This document shows, one piece after another, positions 45,381-53,805 of a stretch of DNA of 64,000 nucleotides (its first letter is position 1; each line of letters starts with the position of its first letter). The notes beneath the pieces are model-generated. The model was not told the origin of the DNA. It did not search any database and was given only the letters and a program-made list of their open reading frames with translations. The stretch is from Peribacillus acanthi (GTDB lineage: Bacteria; Bacillota; Bacilli; Bacillales; DSM-1321), in contig NZ_QBBX01000018.1 in assembly GCF_003073175.1 (NCBI RefSeq), forward strand, positions 432-64,431. The letters are read 5' to 3'. The position numbers and the translations under genes are program-made.

Positions 45381-45908
45381 ATGATTATTATGATAAACGG
45401 CGCATTCGGCGTTGGTAAAACTTCAGTAACTGAACGTTTAGTCGAGTTAATTCCAAATTCATTGCTGTATGATCCTGAGTTAGTTGGATATATGATTAGA
45501 GAAGTGATACCTGAGAGAATAAAACCCGAACATGAAAGAACTGGGGATTTTCAAGATTTGGATATATGGAAAGAACTAGTGGTAACTGTTGCTAAGTCCA
45601 TAAAATCATCATACAACCAACATCTAATTGTTCCTATGACACTTTATAAAAAGGAAAACTTCCAATATATTTCTAAAGGATTAAAATCACTAGATGAAGC
45701 TACCCACCATTTTTGTTTAATGGCAGATCAAGAAACGATTCATCGGAGACTTCTTGAAAGAGGTGAAACCCCGGGAGCTTGGTGTTTCCAACAGACAAGT
45801 AAGTGCCTTGAAGCTTTTAAAGCTGGGGGATTCAATGAGTATGTTGAGACTGTAGGTATAAATGCAGACGAAATAGCAAAGCAAATAGTAGAAAGACTCA
45901 AACGCTAG
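45381..45908 (+). CDS. TmrB-like P-loop protein
   Basis: A 175-residue AAA/kinase-fold protein with Walker A INGAFGVGKTSVTERL and the TmrB-family motifs LLYDPELVGYMIREV, LIVPMTLY and HFCLMADQETIHRRLLERGE. TmrB of B. subtilis (197 residues) gives resistance to tunicamycin, probably by binding the drug at the membrane. This copy is shorter at the C-terminus, lacking the amphipathic tail of TmrB, so resistance cannot be assumed. AAAGGAG precedes the ATG. Confidence 0.8.
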   Translation: MIIMINGAFGVGKTSVTERLVELIPNSLLYDPELVGYMIREVIPERIKPEHERTGDFQDLDIWKELVVTVAKSIKSSYNQHLIVPMTLYKKENFQYISKGLKSLDEATHHFCLMADQETIHRRLLERGETPGAWCFQQTSKCLEAFKAGGFNEYVETVGINADEIAKQIVERLKR

Positions 45909-46115
45909 GTTTAGCGGCCTATGTTCTGGACAACCACAAAATTAAACAAAGGAAATATGAATTCTCTATATCCATTTGTTAGTTTCCATGTGGTTTTGTG
46001 AAAGGTAGTGGCAAGGTAGTGGCATAATCAGGCAACCTCACCCTAAAATGATGGATTTTCATCAAAATAGAAAGCGTCAGACCTCACATTAATCAAATAA
46101 TAAGGACTAAATAGA
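45909..46115. other. Intergenic region without a gene
   Basis: About 200 bases after the TmrB-like gene with a repeated GGTAGTGGCA (two copies 10 bases apart near 46005-46025). Nothing else seen. Confidence 0.5.
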
Positions 46116-46190
46116 TTGCTATAAACGCGAAAGGAGGCTCCCGCCCTCTCCGCGGAAAGCAAGTGCCTAGAGCGGAAATTAACGGGCATG
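46116..46190. repeat. Partial copy of a dispersed Bacillus intergenic repeat
   Basis: Contains CTCCGCGGAAAGCAAGTGCC and TAGAGCGGAAATTAACGGG. The reverse strand reads TTAATTTCCGCTCTAGGCAC then TTGCTTTCCGCGG, the recognisable start of GC-rich repeats scattered between genes in many Bacillaceae. The other end of the repeat is missing. Confidence 0.6.
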
Positions 46191-46275
46191 CTATAGAGTC
46201 AGAAACAACATTCTATGCGAAAAGAGCTAAAAAAAGACTCGAAGGGATTCGTATCCCAATGAGTCTTTCAATCTT

Positions 46276-47313
46276 TTATAAATCATCAAAACCATTCGCA
46301 TCAGATGTTTTCGTATATTGTCTTGATCTCTGCTCAAAAAAGTCCGTTTTCCCTAGGTCCACTTCTTGATACGCGATGATCCAACGTAAAGGGTTGTTTC
46401 TATAGCCTTCAAATGGAGCCTCGAAACCAAGCTGTTTGGCTCTCATATTAGCCATGAACTTGATATAATCCTCTAACTCATCCAAGAGAATGCCTTCCAT
46501 CTCATTACCAATAATATATCGACCCCATTCGATTTCCAGCTCTGCAGCTTCTCGGAATGTTTTCATACCATATGCTCTTAGCTCTTCAGTATCATAGGTA
46601 GGATTCTCTTTAAGCACTTCTTTATAGATCTTTTCAAACAGACCAACATGCAAATGTTCATCACGATTGATGTAATTAATCATCGTGCTGCTTGCAACCA
46701 TCTTTTGATTTCTAGCCAAATTATAGAAGAATGCAAATCCTGAATAAAAGAACAATCCCTCTAGTATCACATCAAAAATAATAGCCTTCAAGAAATTGTC
46801 AATTGTTGGCTCGTCTACAAAGTCTTTGTAGCCCTCTGTGACAAATGCATTCCGTTTTTGTAAGATCGGTTCATTTCTCCAATACTCGAAAACCTCATCC
46901 TGTTGCTGTTTAGACACTAGACTTGAAAGTACATAACTATATGAATGGTTATGAATGACTTCTTGCTGTGCTAGAATGATCATCATCGCATTAACACTTG
47001 AATCCGTTACATAATCGGCGACCTTACCAGCGAAGTCCGTTTGGATACTATCCAATAATGCTAGTAAACCTATAATCTTCAAGAATGCATCCTGCTCTTT
47101 TTTGGATAGCATAGGAAATTGTTTAATATCACCCGACATATTGATTTCAAACGGTGTCCAGAAATTCGCTAGCATTTTTTTATATTTAGGATACGCCCAT
47201 GAGAAACGAACATCATCCCAATTCAATACATTTGAGCTCCTGCCATTGATAATCGCCGTTGAGCAGTTAGGTGCGCCTTCATCAACCAGAACTCTCCTCT
47301 GTAATTTAGTCAT
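46276..47313 (-). CDS. nrdB: Class I ribonucleotide reductase, beta subunit
   Basis: A 345-residue ferritin-like R2 protein. The dimetal ligands are visible in order: Asp in DSIQTDF, Glu and His in QQEVIHNHSY, Glu in ILEGLFFYSG, and Glu/His in NRDEHLHV. The radical tyrosine lies four residues after the first histidine (HNHSY), so it is a tyrosyl-radical type. It follows the alpha gene by 18 bases; the start uses GGAGGGGGAG. No nrdI follows, unlike the usual Bacillus nrdI-nrdE-nrdF set. The symbol nrdB is by class and not certain (nrdF possible). Confidence 0.9.
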   Translation of the reverse strand: MTKLQRRVLVDEGAPNCSTAIINGRSSNVLNWDDVRFSWAYPKYKKMLANFWTPFEINMSGDIKQFPMLSKKEQDAFLKIIGLLALLDSIQTDFAGKVADYVTDSSVNAMMIILAQQEVIHNHSYSYVLSSLVSKQQQDEVFEYWRNEPILQKRNAFVTEGYKDFVDEPTIDNFLKAIIFDVILEGLFFYSGFAFFYNLARNQKMVASSTMINYINRDEHLHVGLFEKIYKEVLKENPTYDTEELRAYGMKTFREAAELEIEWGRYIIGNEMEGILLDELEDYIKFMANMRAKQLGFEAPFEGYRNNPLRWIIAYQEVDLGKTDFFEQRSRQYTKTSDANGFDDL

Positions 47314-47331
47314 AAATTACTCCCCCTCCAC

Positions 47332-49578
47332 TTAACTATGGCAACTCTCACAATCTTCTATTTCTGCACCAGAAGTTGACCTAACATAATATGTTGTTTT
47401 CATTCCTGAACCCCATGCGTCCAAATGTAAATCCAATAACGATTTCGCCTTAATATCATTCGATACATAAAAATTAAATGAAATGGACTGGTCTATATGT
47501 CGTTGTCTTCTAGCGTTTTGCTTGATACTCCAGTGCTGATCAATAGTGTAGGCACTTTTATAAAACCAGTTTGTGATTTCAGATAAATCTGGTGCAGTAA
47601 CAGGAATCTTATAATCTTTTTTTTCTTCAGAATAGGATTTACGGAATATAGGATCGATACTAGCTGTTGATCCAGCAATGATGGAGGTAGAAGAGTTAGG
47701 TGCCACCGCCATTAAATACCCATTACGAATTCCATGTACCATGATGGCCTGCTTTAGCTCATTCCATCTTTCTGACTGATAGCCCTTGTAGGAAAAATAA
47801 TCACCTGTTTGCCAATCCGATCCTTCAAAATATGGGTAAGTACCTTTTTCTTTTGCAAGCTCCATACTTGCTTTAATAGTCAAATAGGCAATTTCCTCAT
47901 ATAAGGAATCACAAAAGTCTACTGCTTCATTACTTTCCCAGCGTATTCCTTTTTGAGCAAGCAAATGATGCCAGCCAAAAGTACCTAAGCCTATCCCTCT
48001 GTATCGCTCATTCGTTATTTGTGCCTGTAATACCGGAATCCCATTTAAATCAATAACATTATCTAGCATACGAACCTGAATGGAGATTAAACGTTTCAAC
48101 ACATCGTCCCCAACACTTTTAGCTAGTGAAATTGAAGAGAGATTGCATACCACATAATCGCCTGGTTTCTTATGTATAATAATCTTGCCGTCATGAACAA
48201 TTTCTTCTTCCACTAAAGTAGGACTCATATTTTGAGTGATTTCAGTGCAAAGATTGCTACAATAGATCATTCCTCTATGCTTGTTGGCATTTTGGCGATT
48301 CACTTCATCTCGATAGAACATATATGGCGTGCCCGTTTCAAGCTGGGATTTCAAAATCGCTTTCATAATTTCAATCGCAGGTACAGTCACTTTCGATAAG
48401 TCAGGATGGTTTACGCATTCCCAATACTTTTCACGGAACATGCCATTGCCACGATTTTCATCAAAGTGATCCTCCAGGGAGTATCCAAGAATTCTTCGGA
48501 CTTCGTGTGGATCAAATAAGTGCCATTCTCCTCTAGCATCTACTTGCTCCATAAATAAATCCGGAATGCAGATACCCGTAAACAAATCATGAGTACGCTG
48601 TCGTTCATCTCCGTTATTTAAGCGGACATCCAGAAATGAGAAAATGTCCTTGTGCCAAACATCTAGATAGACTGCAATTGCTCCTTGTCTTTGGCCGAGC
48701 TGATCCACAGATACCGCTGTGTTGTTCAGTTGCTTCATCCATGGAATGACTCCTGAACTGATCCCTTTGAAACCCTTTATGTCGCTTCCCCTACTACGAA
48801 TTTTCCCTAGGTATACACCGATTCCGCCACCATTTTTGCTAAGCGTTGAAATGTCTGTGTTGGAATCATAAATGCCTCTTAAGCTATCATCCACAGTATC
48901 TATGAAACAACTTGATAGCTGACCATAACTCTTCCCAGCATTCGCTAATGTTGGAGTAGCAACAGTCATATAAAGATTGGATAGTGCCCAGTACGCTTCC
49001 TTAACCAAACTCAATCTATTATTTTCTGGCTCTTTCATCATTAATGTCATAGCAATAATCATAAAGCGTTCCTGGGGTAGTTCGTAAGCTTGTCCATCAT
49101 GTGACTTAGTCAAATACCGTTCAGCTAACGTTACGATTCCTATATAAGTAAACAATTGGTCTTTTAGTGGATCAATCACCGATCCTAACGTATCGATTTC
49201 TTCTTTCGAATAGAAGTCTAACAGAATACCATCAAATATTTCCATTTCACACAAGGTTACTATTAAATCGTAAAAAGAACCATAATGTTCCTCTCCTTGT
49301 AATCTACGAACCTTGCCACATTGTTCATAAAGTCTAGAAGCATAGAGACTTGCGGCTACATATGTCCAATCTGGTTCTTCCATGCTTATTCTCTCTACAG
49401 CAGCTAAAATACATAAATGGAAAAGTTGATCCTTCCCCATGTTTTCTTTTGCCTTAAAGGAATGCTTCACTTTATATAAGAACGATTCAAAATCCAAATG
49501 AGGGAATTTAGATTTCATTCCCTCAATTAAATTCAATATCTCCTGTACACCTGTTTGATCATTAATTAACGCTCCCAT
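47332..49578 (-). CDS. nrdA: Class I ribonucleotide reductase, alpha subunit
   Basis: A 748-residue enzyme that reduces ribonucleotides to deoxyribonucleotides. Key features are VATPTLANAGKSYGQLSSCF (active-site disulfide cysteine), KNGGGIGVYLGKIRSRGS (substrate binding), YCSNLCTEI (radical cysteine), VAPNSSTSIIAGSTASI and the C-terminal shuttle cysteines DCESCHS. I see no full N-terminal ATP-cone, so activity control by dATP may be absent. ATG 49578 follows GGAGGGG. The gene is second in a thioesterase-nrdA-nrdB transcript under a cobalamin riboswitch. Confidence 0.92.
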   Translation of the reverse strand: MGALINDQTGVQEILNLIEGMKSKFPHLDFESFLYKVKHSFKAKENMGKDQLFHLCILAAVERISMEEPDWTYVAASLYASRLYEQCGKVRRLQGEEHYGSFYDLIVTLCEMEIFDGILLDFYSKEEIDTLGSVIDPLKDQLFTYIGIVTLAERYLTKSHDGQAYELPQERFMIIAMTLMMKEPENNRLSLVKEAYWALSNLYMTVATPTLANAGKSYGQLSSCFIDTVDDSLRGIYDSNTDISTLSKNGGGIGVYLGKIRSRGSDIKGFKGISSGVIPWMKQLNNTAVSVDQLGQRQGAIAVYLDVWHKDIFSFLDVRLNNGDERQRTHDLFTGICIPDLFMEQVDARGEWHLFDPHEVRRILGYSLEDHFDENRGNGMFREKYWECVNHPDLSKVTVPAIEIMKAILKSQLETGTPYMFYRDEVNRQNANKHRGMIYCSNLCTEITQNMSPTLVEEEIVHDGKIIIHKKPGDYVVCNLSSISLAKSVGDDVLKRLISIQVRMLDNVIDLNGIPVLQAQITNERYRGIGLGTFGWHHLLAQKGIRWESNEAVDFCDSLYEEIAYLTIKASMELAKEKGTYPYFEGSDWQTGDYFSYKGYQSERWNELKQAIMVHGIRNGYLMAVAPNSSTSIIAGSTASIDPIFRKSYSEEKKDYKIPVTAPDLSEITNWFYKSAYTIDQHWSIKQNARRQRHIDQSISFNFYVSNDIKAKSLLDLHLDAWGSGMKTTYYVRSTSGAEIEDCESCHS

Positions 49579-49608
49579 TGAAAATCCCCTCCTATTTAGT
49601 TCCAATAC

Positions 49609-50076
49609 TTATCTCTTTTTTGAAAGTCTTCTTGTGCGTCTTTCATTCGCTGTAGTAAAAAGCTCTTTCTCTTCCTCTGTTTCAGGAATAACACCTGGGA
49701 CAGGGGTAGGCTTACCTTCACTATCCTTCGCAACCATAGTAAGCAGTGAAGTCGTAGTAATCTTTTTAATATCCGAATGCAAATCCTCTGATTGAACTTT
49801 AACGAATACCTCCATGGACGTTCTCCCTGTAGATACCACAGAAGCCTCTAATGTCATGATGTCCCCCACTTTTGCAGAGGATAAAAAATCGACATCGTCA
49901 ATTGAAGCTGTGACCACGACTGTTCGACTATGCTTCATTGCACAAATTGCGGCAATCTCGTCAATATATGCTAGTACCGTTCCTCCAAAGATAGTGCCCA
50001 TATGGTTTGTATCAGGAGGTAAAACCAATCTCGTTTGAATTGTTCTAGAGACATTTGAAGATAATTCTTTTTGCAT
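49609..50076 (-). CDS. ykhA: Acyl-CoA thioesterase (YkhA-like hotdog protein)
   Basis: A 155-residue single hotdog-fold thioesterase. Family motifs are LVLPPDTNHMGTIFGGTVLAYIDE (N-terminal helix with catalytic Asp/Asn) and VDFLSSAKVGDIM; the C-terminus is basic. It hydrolyses acyl-CoA. It is 30 bases before nrdA and directly behind the riboswitch, so it is first in the operon. Why it is joined to ribonucleotide reductase is unclear; it may be a passenger. Confidence 0.9.
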   Translation of the reverse strand: MQKELSSNVSRTIQTRLVLPPDTNHMGTIFGGTVLAYIDEIAAICAMKHSRTVVVTASIDDVDFLSSAKVGDIMTLEASVVSTGRTSMEVFVKVQSEDLHSDIKKITTTSLLTMVAKDSEGKPTPVPGVIPETEEEKELFTTANERRTRRLSKKR

Positions 50077-50120
50077 AAGATTCCTCTTTTCCTATTTGAT
50101 CGAGGTCCAGAAAGAAACAT

Positions 50121-50153
50121 AAAAACCCATCACTCAATTCGAGTGATGGGTTT
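50121..50153 (-). terminator. Riboswitch-linked intrinsic terminator
   Basis: Read on the minus strand: AAACCCATCACTC, a GAATT loop, GAGTGATGGGTTTTTATG. It lies between the cobalamin aptamer and the thioesterase start and is the expected off-switch. Confidence 0.88.
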
Positions 50154-50249
50154 AGAACGTTGATGTACCAATAGACAAATTATACGTAAATGCCTATTAA
50201 TATACCCTCGCTCTATCTCCCCAACTCCCGAAGAAGATAAGACGCTATA

Positions 50250-50401
50250 AATATGACAGGTCTCCTGACTTGTGCGTCATCCTATTCTAAGTCCTTCCCA
50301 TCTTTTCGACAGTGGATACCTTAGTTCGTCTGCACTTACAGTTGCGGGAACAGTGCTGGAATTTCACCAGCTTCCCTATTAAGCCTTAATGGCATCATAT
50401 T
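50250..50401 (-). promoter_or_regulatory. Cobalamin (B12) riboswitch
   Basis: On the minus strand the outer stem AATATGA / TCATATT encloses the conserved core: TTAATAGGGAAGCTGGTG, AAATTCCAGC, CTGTTCCCGCAACTGTAAGT and the B12 box AAGTCAGGAGACCTGTCAT. This is an adenosylcobalamin-class aptamer. It controls the ykhA-nrdA-nrdB operon through the downstream terminator. Confidence 0.95.
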
Positions 50402-50514
50402 CATTGGTTTATCAATATATAGTATCGTTTTAGTTTATCAAACACAAGATATTGTATTATTCTCTATATTTGATGATACTGGATAATCTTTCATTTAGCA
50501 ATTAATTTTTTTAT

Positions 50515-50578
50515 AAAAAGAATTACAAAAATTTATTAGATAGTAAAAAGAATTACAAAAATTTATTAGATAGTAAAA
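50515..50578. repeat. Perfect tandem duplication of 30 bases
   Basis: Two identical 30-base units (50515-50544, 50545-50574), each containing AATTACAAAAATTTATTAG, followed by the first bases of a third. Sits upstream of the riboswitch on one side and of a possible 16-codon frame on the other. Confidence 0.85.
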
Positions 50579-50609
50579 TGAAAGAAAATAATGAGAGGAT
50601 TTCATTTTA

Positions 50610-50660
50610 ATGTCACATAACTGGAAGGAAATTAAACACCGAATTTTACAACTTATTTAA
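50610..50660 (+). CDS. Possible 16-codon peptide
   Basis: ATG after GAGAGGATT, product MSHNWKEIKHRILQLI, stop TAA at 50660. It follows the tandem duplication and is followed by CACCTCC and the oxidoreductase terminator. Could be a chance frame; reported because of the ribosome binding site. Confidence 0.2.
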   Translation: MSHNWKEIKHRILQLI

Positions 50661-50682
50661 CACCTCCAATACCTAGGTAAAT

Positions 50683-50719
50683 AAAAAAACCTCAAGGAAT
50701 TTTCTTGAGGTTTTTTTAG
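50683..50719. terminator. Terminator of the MDR oxidoreductase gene
   Basis: Stem AAAAAACCTCAAG / CTTGAGGTTTTTT with a 7-base loop; active in both directions. Confidence 0.88.
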
Positions 50720-50720
50720 G

Positions 50721-51701
50721 TTATCTTACCTTTGCTACAATTTTACCTTTAACATGACGATCTGCGATTCTATCTAGACCCATTGGGACTTCTTCTAATG
50801 AAATAATTTCCTCGAGCATCGGAGAAAGCTTATTCTGTTCAATAAGTGCAAGCATTTCATCTCCAATTCTTGCTAATTCACTTATCGCTACATGATCATT
50901 GGATGCATGTGCTGCTCCTAATGCCACCTCGTGGTAGGATGGCGAAACAGTAAAAGGCTTGATTTTTGTGAAATCTGGCGGACCAGCAATAAATGCTATA
51001 TGCCCTCCAAAGGCAAGTAAATCTAGAGAATCCGTTGCGTTTTGTCTATTGACCGTATCAAGGACTGCATCTACTCCTCTTCCATTGGTCAATTCCATTA
51101 CCTTTGCCTTTACATCTTCCTTATTGTAATCAATAACATAATCAGCACCTAAGGATTTTACATAATCGTGATTATGAGAGGATGCTGTAGAGAATACCGT
51201 CAATCCATTTTGCTTAGCTAACTGAACTGCGTATCCTCCTACCCCACCTGCACCACCATGAATTAAGATAGTTTTTAAATGTCGGATGGGAAGCTTCCGA
51301 TTAATTACTTGGTAAGCAGTATATCCTGCAGTAGGAATTGCAGCCGCTTCCTCGAAGCTGACCCCAGCCGGAATGTGTGATGCACACCTTGCATCAACGA
51401 CAGTATATTCCGCATATCCACCTTTTTTGGCAAGATCGCCGTGGTACACTATTCTGTCACCGGACTTAAAGCCGTTTACTCCTTCTCCAATTTCAGCTAC
51501 AACTCCTGCCACATCCAAACCTAAAATATGTGGATACGACCAAGCAGGAACCCCACCTGTAGCCGTTTTATAATCTACAGGATTTAAACCAACTGCATGG
51601 ACCTCTACAAGAATTTCACCAGCCTTAGGGAATGGTTGTTCCACTTCCTCTACTTTCATTTCCTTCCATAAACCTTTGTCTTTCAATAATAATGCTTTCA
51701 A
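50721..51701 (-). CDS. MDR-family zinc-less alcohol dehydrogenase / quinone oxidoreductase
   Basis: A 326-residue medium-chain reductase. The GroES-like part shows VHAVGLNPVDYKTATGG and ILGLDVAGVVAEIGEG; the NADPH site is ILIHGGAGGVGGYAVQLAKQ; later LGADYVIDYNKEDV. The catalytic and structural zinc cysteines are absent, so it belongs to the quinone oxidoreductase group. TATAGGAGGT precedes the ATG. Single gene; substrate unknown. Confidence 0.92.
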   Translation of the reverse strand: MKALLLKDKGLWKEMKVEEVEQPFPKAGEILVEVHAVGLNPVDYKTATGGVPAWSYPHILGLDVAGVVAEIGEGVNGFKSGDRIVYHGDLAKKGGYAEYTVVDARCASHIPAGVSFEEAAAIPTAGYTAYQVINRKLPIRHLKTILIHGGAGGVGGYAVQLAKQNGLTVFSTASSHNHDYVKSLGADYVIDYNKEDVKAKVMELTNGRGVDAVLDTVNRQNATDSLDLLAFGGHIAFIAGPPDFTKIKPFTVSPSYHEVALGAAHASNDHVAISELARIGDEMLALIEQNKLSPMLEEIISLEEVPMGLDRIADRHVKGKIVAKVR

Positions 51702-51918
51702 AGGGATGAACCTCCTATATATACGTTACACTTATTTTTTAGGTACAATGGCAAATAATATACAATTCATCCTAGTAAATCAAATAAAATGCTTTCTTCA
51801 AGGAGTACTACTACTTATCTCATAAGGGATGTTAATAGCTCTTGAAAAACATAGATTGACAGCAATATTGACATAGAAAAAGACCTCCATTACGGAAGTC
51901 TTTAATCCTTCGTATAAT

Positions 51919-52770
51919 TTAAAAGATAGTCCTCTGTGTTAATAGTTCCACAATGACTTCAGCAGCCTTTCCGTCTTCATCCTTAGTTCCTGAGAATTCA
52001 GTAATTTCAATTCCCTTGACCCTTTTATCATTTAAGATGATTTCAAATAATTTCTTTGCCATTTCAAGACTTAACCCCTTTTCACTAGGAGAATAGGCAG
52101 CTGGCATAATAGTGTCTATCAGAACATCCACATCAAAGTGGACAAGGATTGAGAAATTCTCAGGCAATGAGGATAAATGGGCTCGTACAACTTCCAGTCC
52201 TTCGTTCTGCTCCAGCTCTGATAATGAAACAATGGTCATGCCTAATTCATCCTCAGGAGAAGAATGAGGTCCAATGACACTAATGGAACTAGGTTGATTA
52301 AGCCACTTACTTTTCCAAAAAGGTTGCTCCTGCAATAAAAACCATAAGCCCGAAGCTGCAGCGCCTATACAACTGTTTGCTCTAGGTTCAACAGAATCAA
52401 CATGTCCATCAATCACAAGCAAATGGGTGTCACTCCCATACACCTCCTGGAAAGCCGTATAGCTTCCTACCACGATGCTGCAATCCCCGCCTAGTAAAAC
52501 AGTAAAAGCATCCTCACAGAAAAGATCCCTGGCACTATTCACGATTTGTTCCCAAACAATTTTTGGTGTTGGCCAATTTCTAACTGGCCCGATATTATGT
52601 CTTATTAGCTCTTCTCCATCCAACAAATCCCCTCTATCTTCAACATGGACCCCTAAAGCTCCTAGCCTCTGCGTTATTCCTGCTTTTCTAAATGTCTCCG
52701 GGGCAGTTTCAGTTCCCGCATACAGTGCGCCAGCATAACTTGGTACCCCAAAAATATGTATTTTTTTCAT
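51919..52770 (-). CDS. Arginase-fold (ureohydrolase family) protein with altered metal site
   Basis: A 283-residue protein of the arginase/deacetylase fold. The first metal motif reads LLGGDCSIVVG where arginases have GGDHS, and the second reads LVIDGHVDSVEP where arginases have DAHxD; HFDVDVL retains the third. The usual C-terminal glutamate lies in KGIEITEFSGTKDE. ATG 52770 follows GGAGG. It is divergent from the YueD-like gene. Many bacterial paralogues share GGDCS, so it is a subfamily and not a broken gene; the substrate is unknown. Confidence 0.78.
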   Translation of the reverse strand: MKKIHIFGVPSYAGALYAGTETAPETFRKAGITQRLGALGVHVEDRGDLLDGEELIRHNIGPVRNWPTPKIVWEQIVNSARDLFCEDAFTVLLGGDCSIVVGSYTAFQEVYGSDTHLLVIDGHVDSVEPRANSCIGAAASGLWFLLQEQPFWKSKWLNQPSSISVIGPHSSPEDELGMTIVSLSELEQNEGLEVVRAHLSSLPENFSILVHFDVDVLIDTIMPAAYSPSEKGLSLEMAKKLFEIILNDKRVKGIEITEFSGTKDEDGKAAEVIVELLTQRTIF

Positions 52771-52878
52771 TTTGCTACCTCCTTCCTTCAACCTTTACTA
52801 TTTCTCCCAATTAATCGCATTCCCTTCCTTACACATGATAGAATTTATTTCAAGAGCAGAAAAGGAGAGGATATTAAA

Positions 52879-53634
52879 ATGAAAGTCGCCATTATTTCGG
52901 GTGCATCTAAAGGTCTAGGTGCTGCTATTGCCAAAAGAATGCTTACAGAAGGAATTGGAGTAATTGCCACATCCCGATCAACGAATGCCGATCTTGAAAA
53001 TCTTGCAAAACAAAAAGGATTATTATACCGACACTATCCTTGTGATTTGTCACAACAAGAAGCTTTACTGTCTACATATAAAGAAATGATTGATCTTGTT
53101 TTAGAACAAAAACCAGAAACTATTTATCTAATAAATAACGCTGGTGTTATTGAACCAATCGAGACAGTTGGAAAATTAAATGAAGAATTAGTGACTAAGA
53201 GTATAGAAGTTAATTTACTTGCTCCTATGCTTATCACTAATTTTGTATTAAGTAAGCTTCAATCTAGTTCTTCTAAATTGATGGTGGTAAATGTATCATC
53301 TGGGGCAGCTGAAAGACCAATACATGGCTGGAGCGCTTATTGTTCAGCTAAAGCAGGTTTAAATCTGTTCACTAAAAATGTTGCATTAGAACAGGAAACA
53401 GCCGGAACACCTCATAAACTAATCGCTTTTAGCCCAGGAATTATGGATACAGACATGCAGGGGACTATCCGCTCTTCTTCAAAGGAATCCTTCTATGAAC
53501 TAGAGAGATTTCAACAATTAAAAAAAGAGGGGGCGTTAAGAAATCCAGAGATTGTTGGGAATAGCTTGATTGATTTGCTACTTCAACAGGATATTGAAAA
53601 TGGGAAAGTCTATAATGTGAATGAACTGCTGTAA
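52879..53634 (+). CDS. yueD: SDR-family reductase, YueD-like
   Basis: A 251-residue short-chain dehydrogenase. NADP loop VAIISGASKGLGAAIAKRM, NAG motif YLINNAGVIEP, catalytic serine in VVNVSSGAAERP and the Tyr-Lys pair in SAYCSAKAGLNLF. It is close to benzil reductase YueD of B. subtilis, which makes (S)-benzoin. ATG 52879 follows AAAGGAGAGG; the longer frame overlaps the divergent gene. The natural substrate is unknown. Confidence 0.88.
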   Translation: MKVAIISGASKGLGAAIAKRMLTEGIGVIATSRSTNADLENLAKQKGLLYRHYPCDLSQQEALLSTYKEMIDLVLEQKPETIYLINNAGVIEPIETVGKLNEELVTKSIEVNLLAPMLITNFVLSKLQSSSSKLMVVNVSSGAAERPIHGWSAYCSAKAGLNLFTKNVALEQETAGTPHKLIAFSPGIMDTDMQGTIRSSSKESFYELERFQQLKKEGALRNPEIVGNSLIDLLLQQDIENGKVYNVNELL

Positions 53635-53773
53635 CATTTGAAAGGTTGCACCAAGAAAATGGGCTTTCTATCGCCTAGTACTGTGTTTTCGACAAGTTGG
53701 GCGTTAAACCCTAGAGTGGGCTGTATTACATCCTTTCTAAACGTTTTTATTGTACACCTGAGCCTACAAATAA

Positions 53774-53803
53774 AGGGGTGACTCCCTTTGAGTCACCCCT
53801 ACA
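53774..53803. terminator. Terminator between the reductase and the VOC protein
   Basis: Stem AGGGGTGACTC / GAGTCACCCCT with a 5-base loop, near the VOC stop on the minus strand. Confidence 0.75.
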
Positions 53804-53805
53804 AT

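Noticed and set aside
46276-49578. Reading the reductase as the usual Bacillus nrdE-nrdF set
   Set aside because: No nrdI is present, the operon is behind a cobalamin riboswitch, and the alpha subunit ends in CESCHS; it looks like a separate class I lineage, though the exact subclass was not settled.
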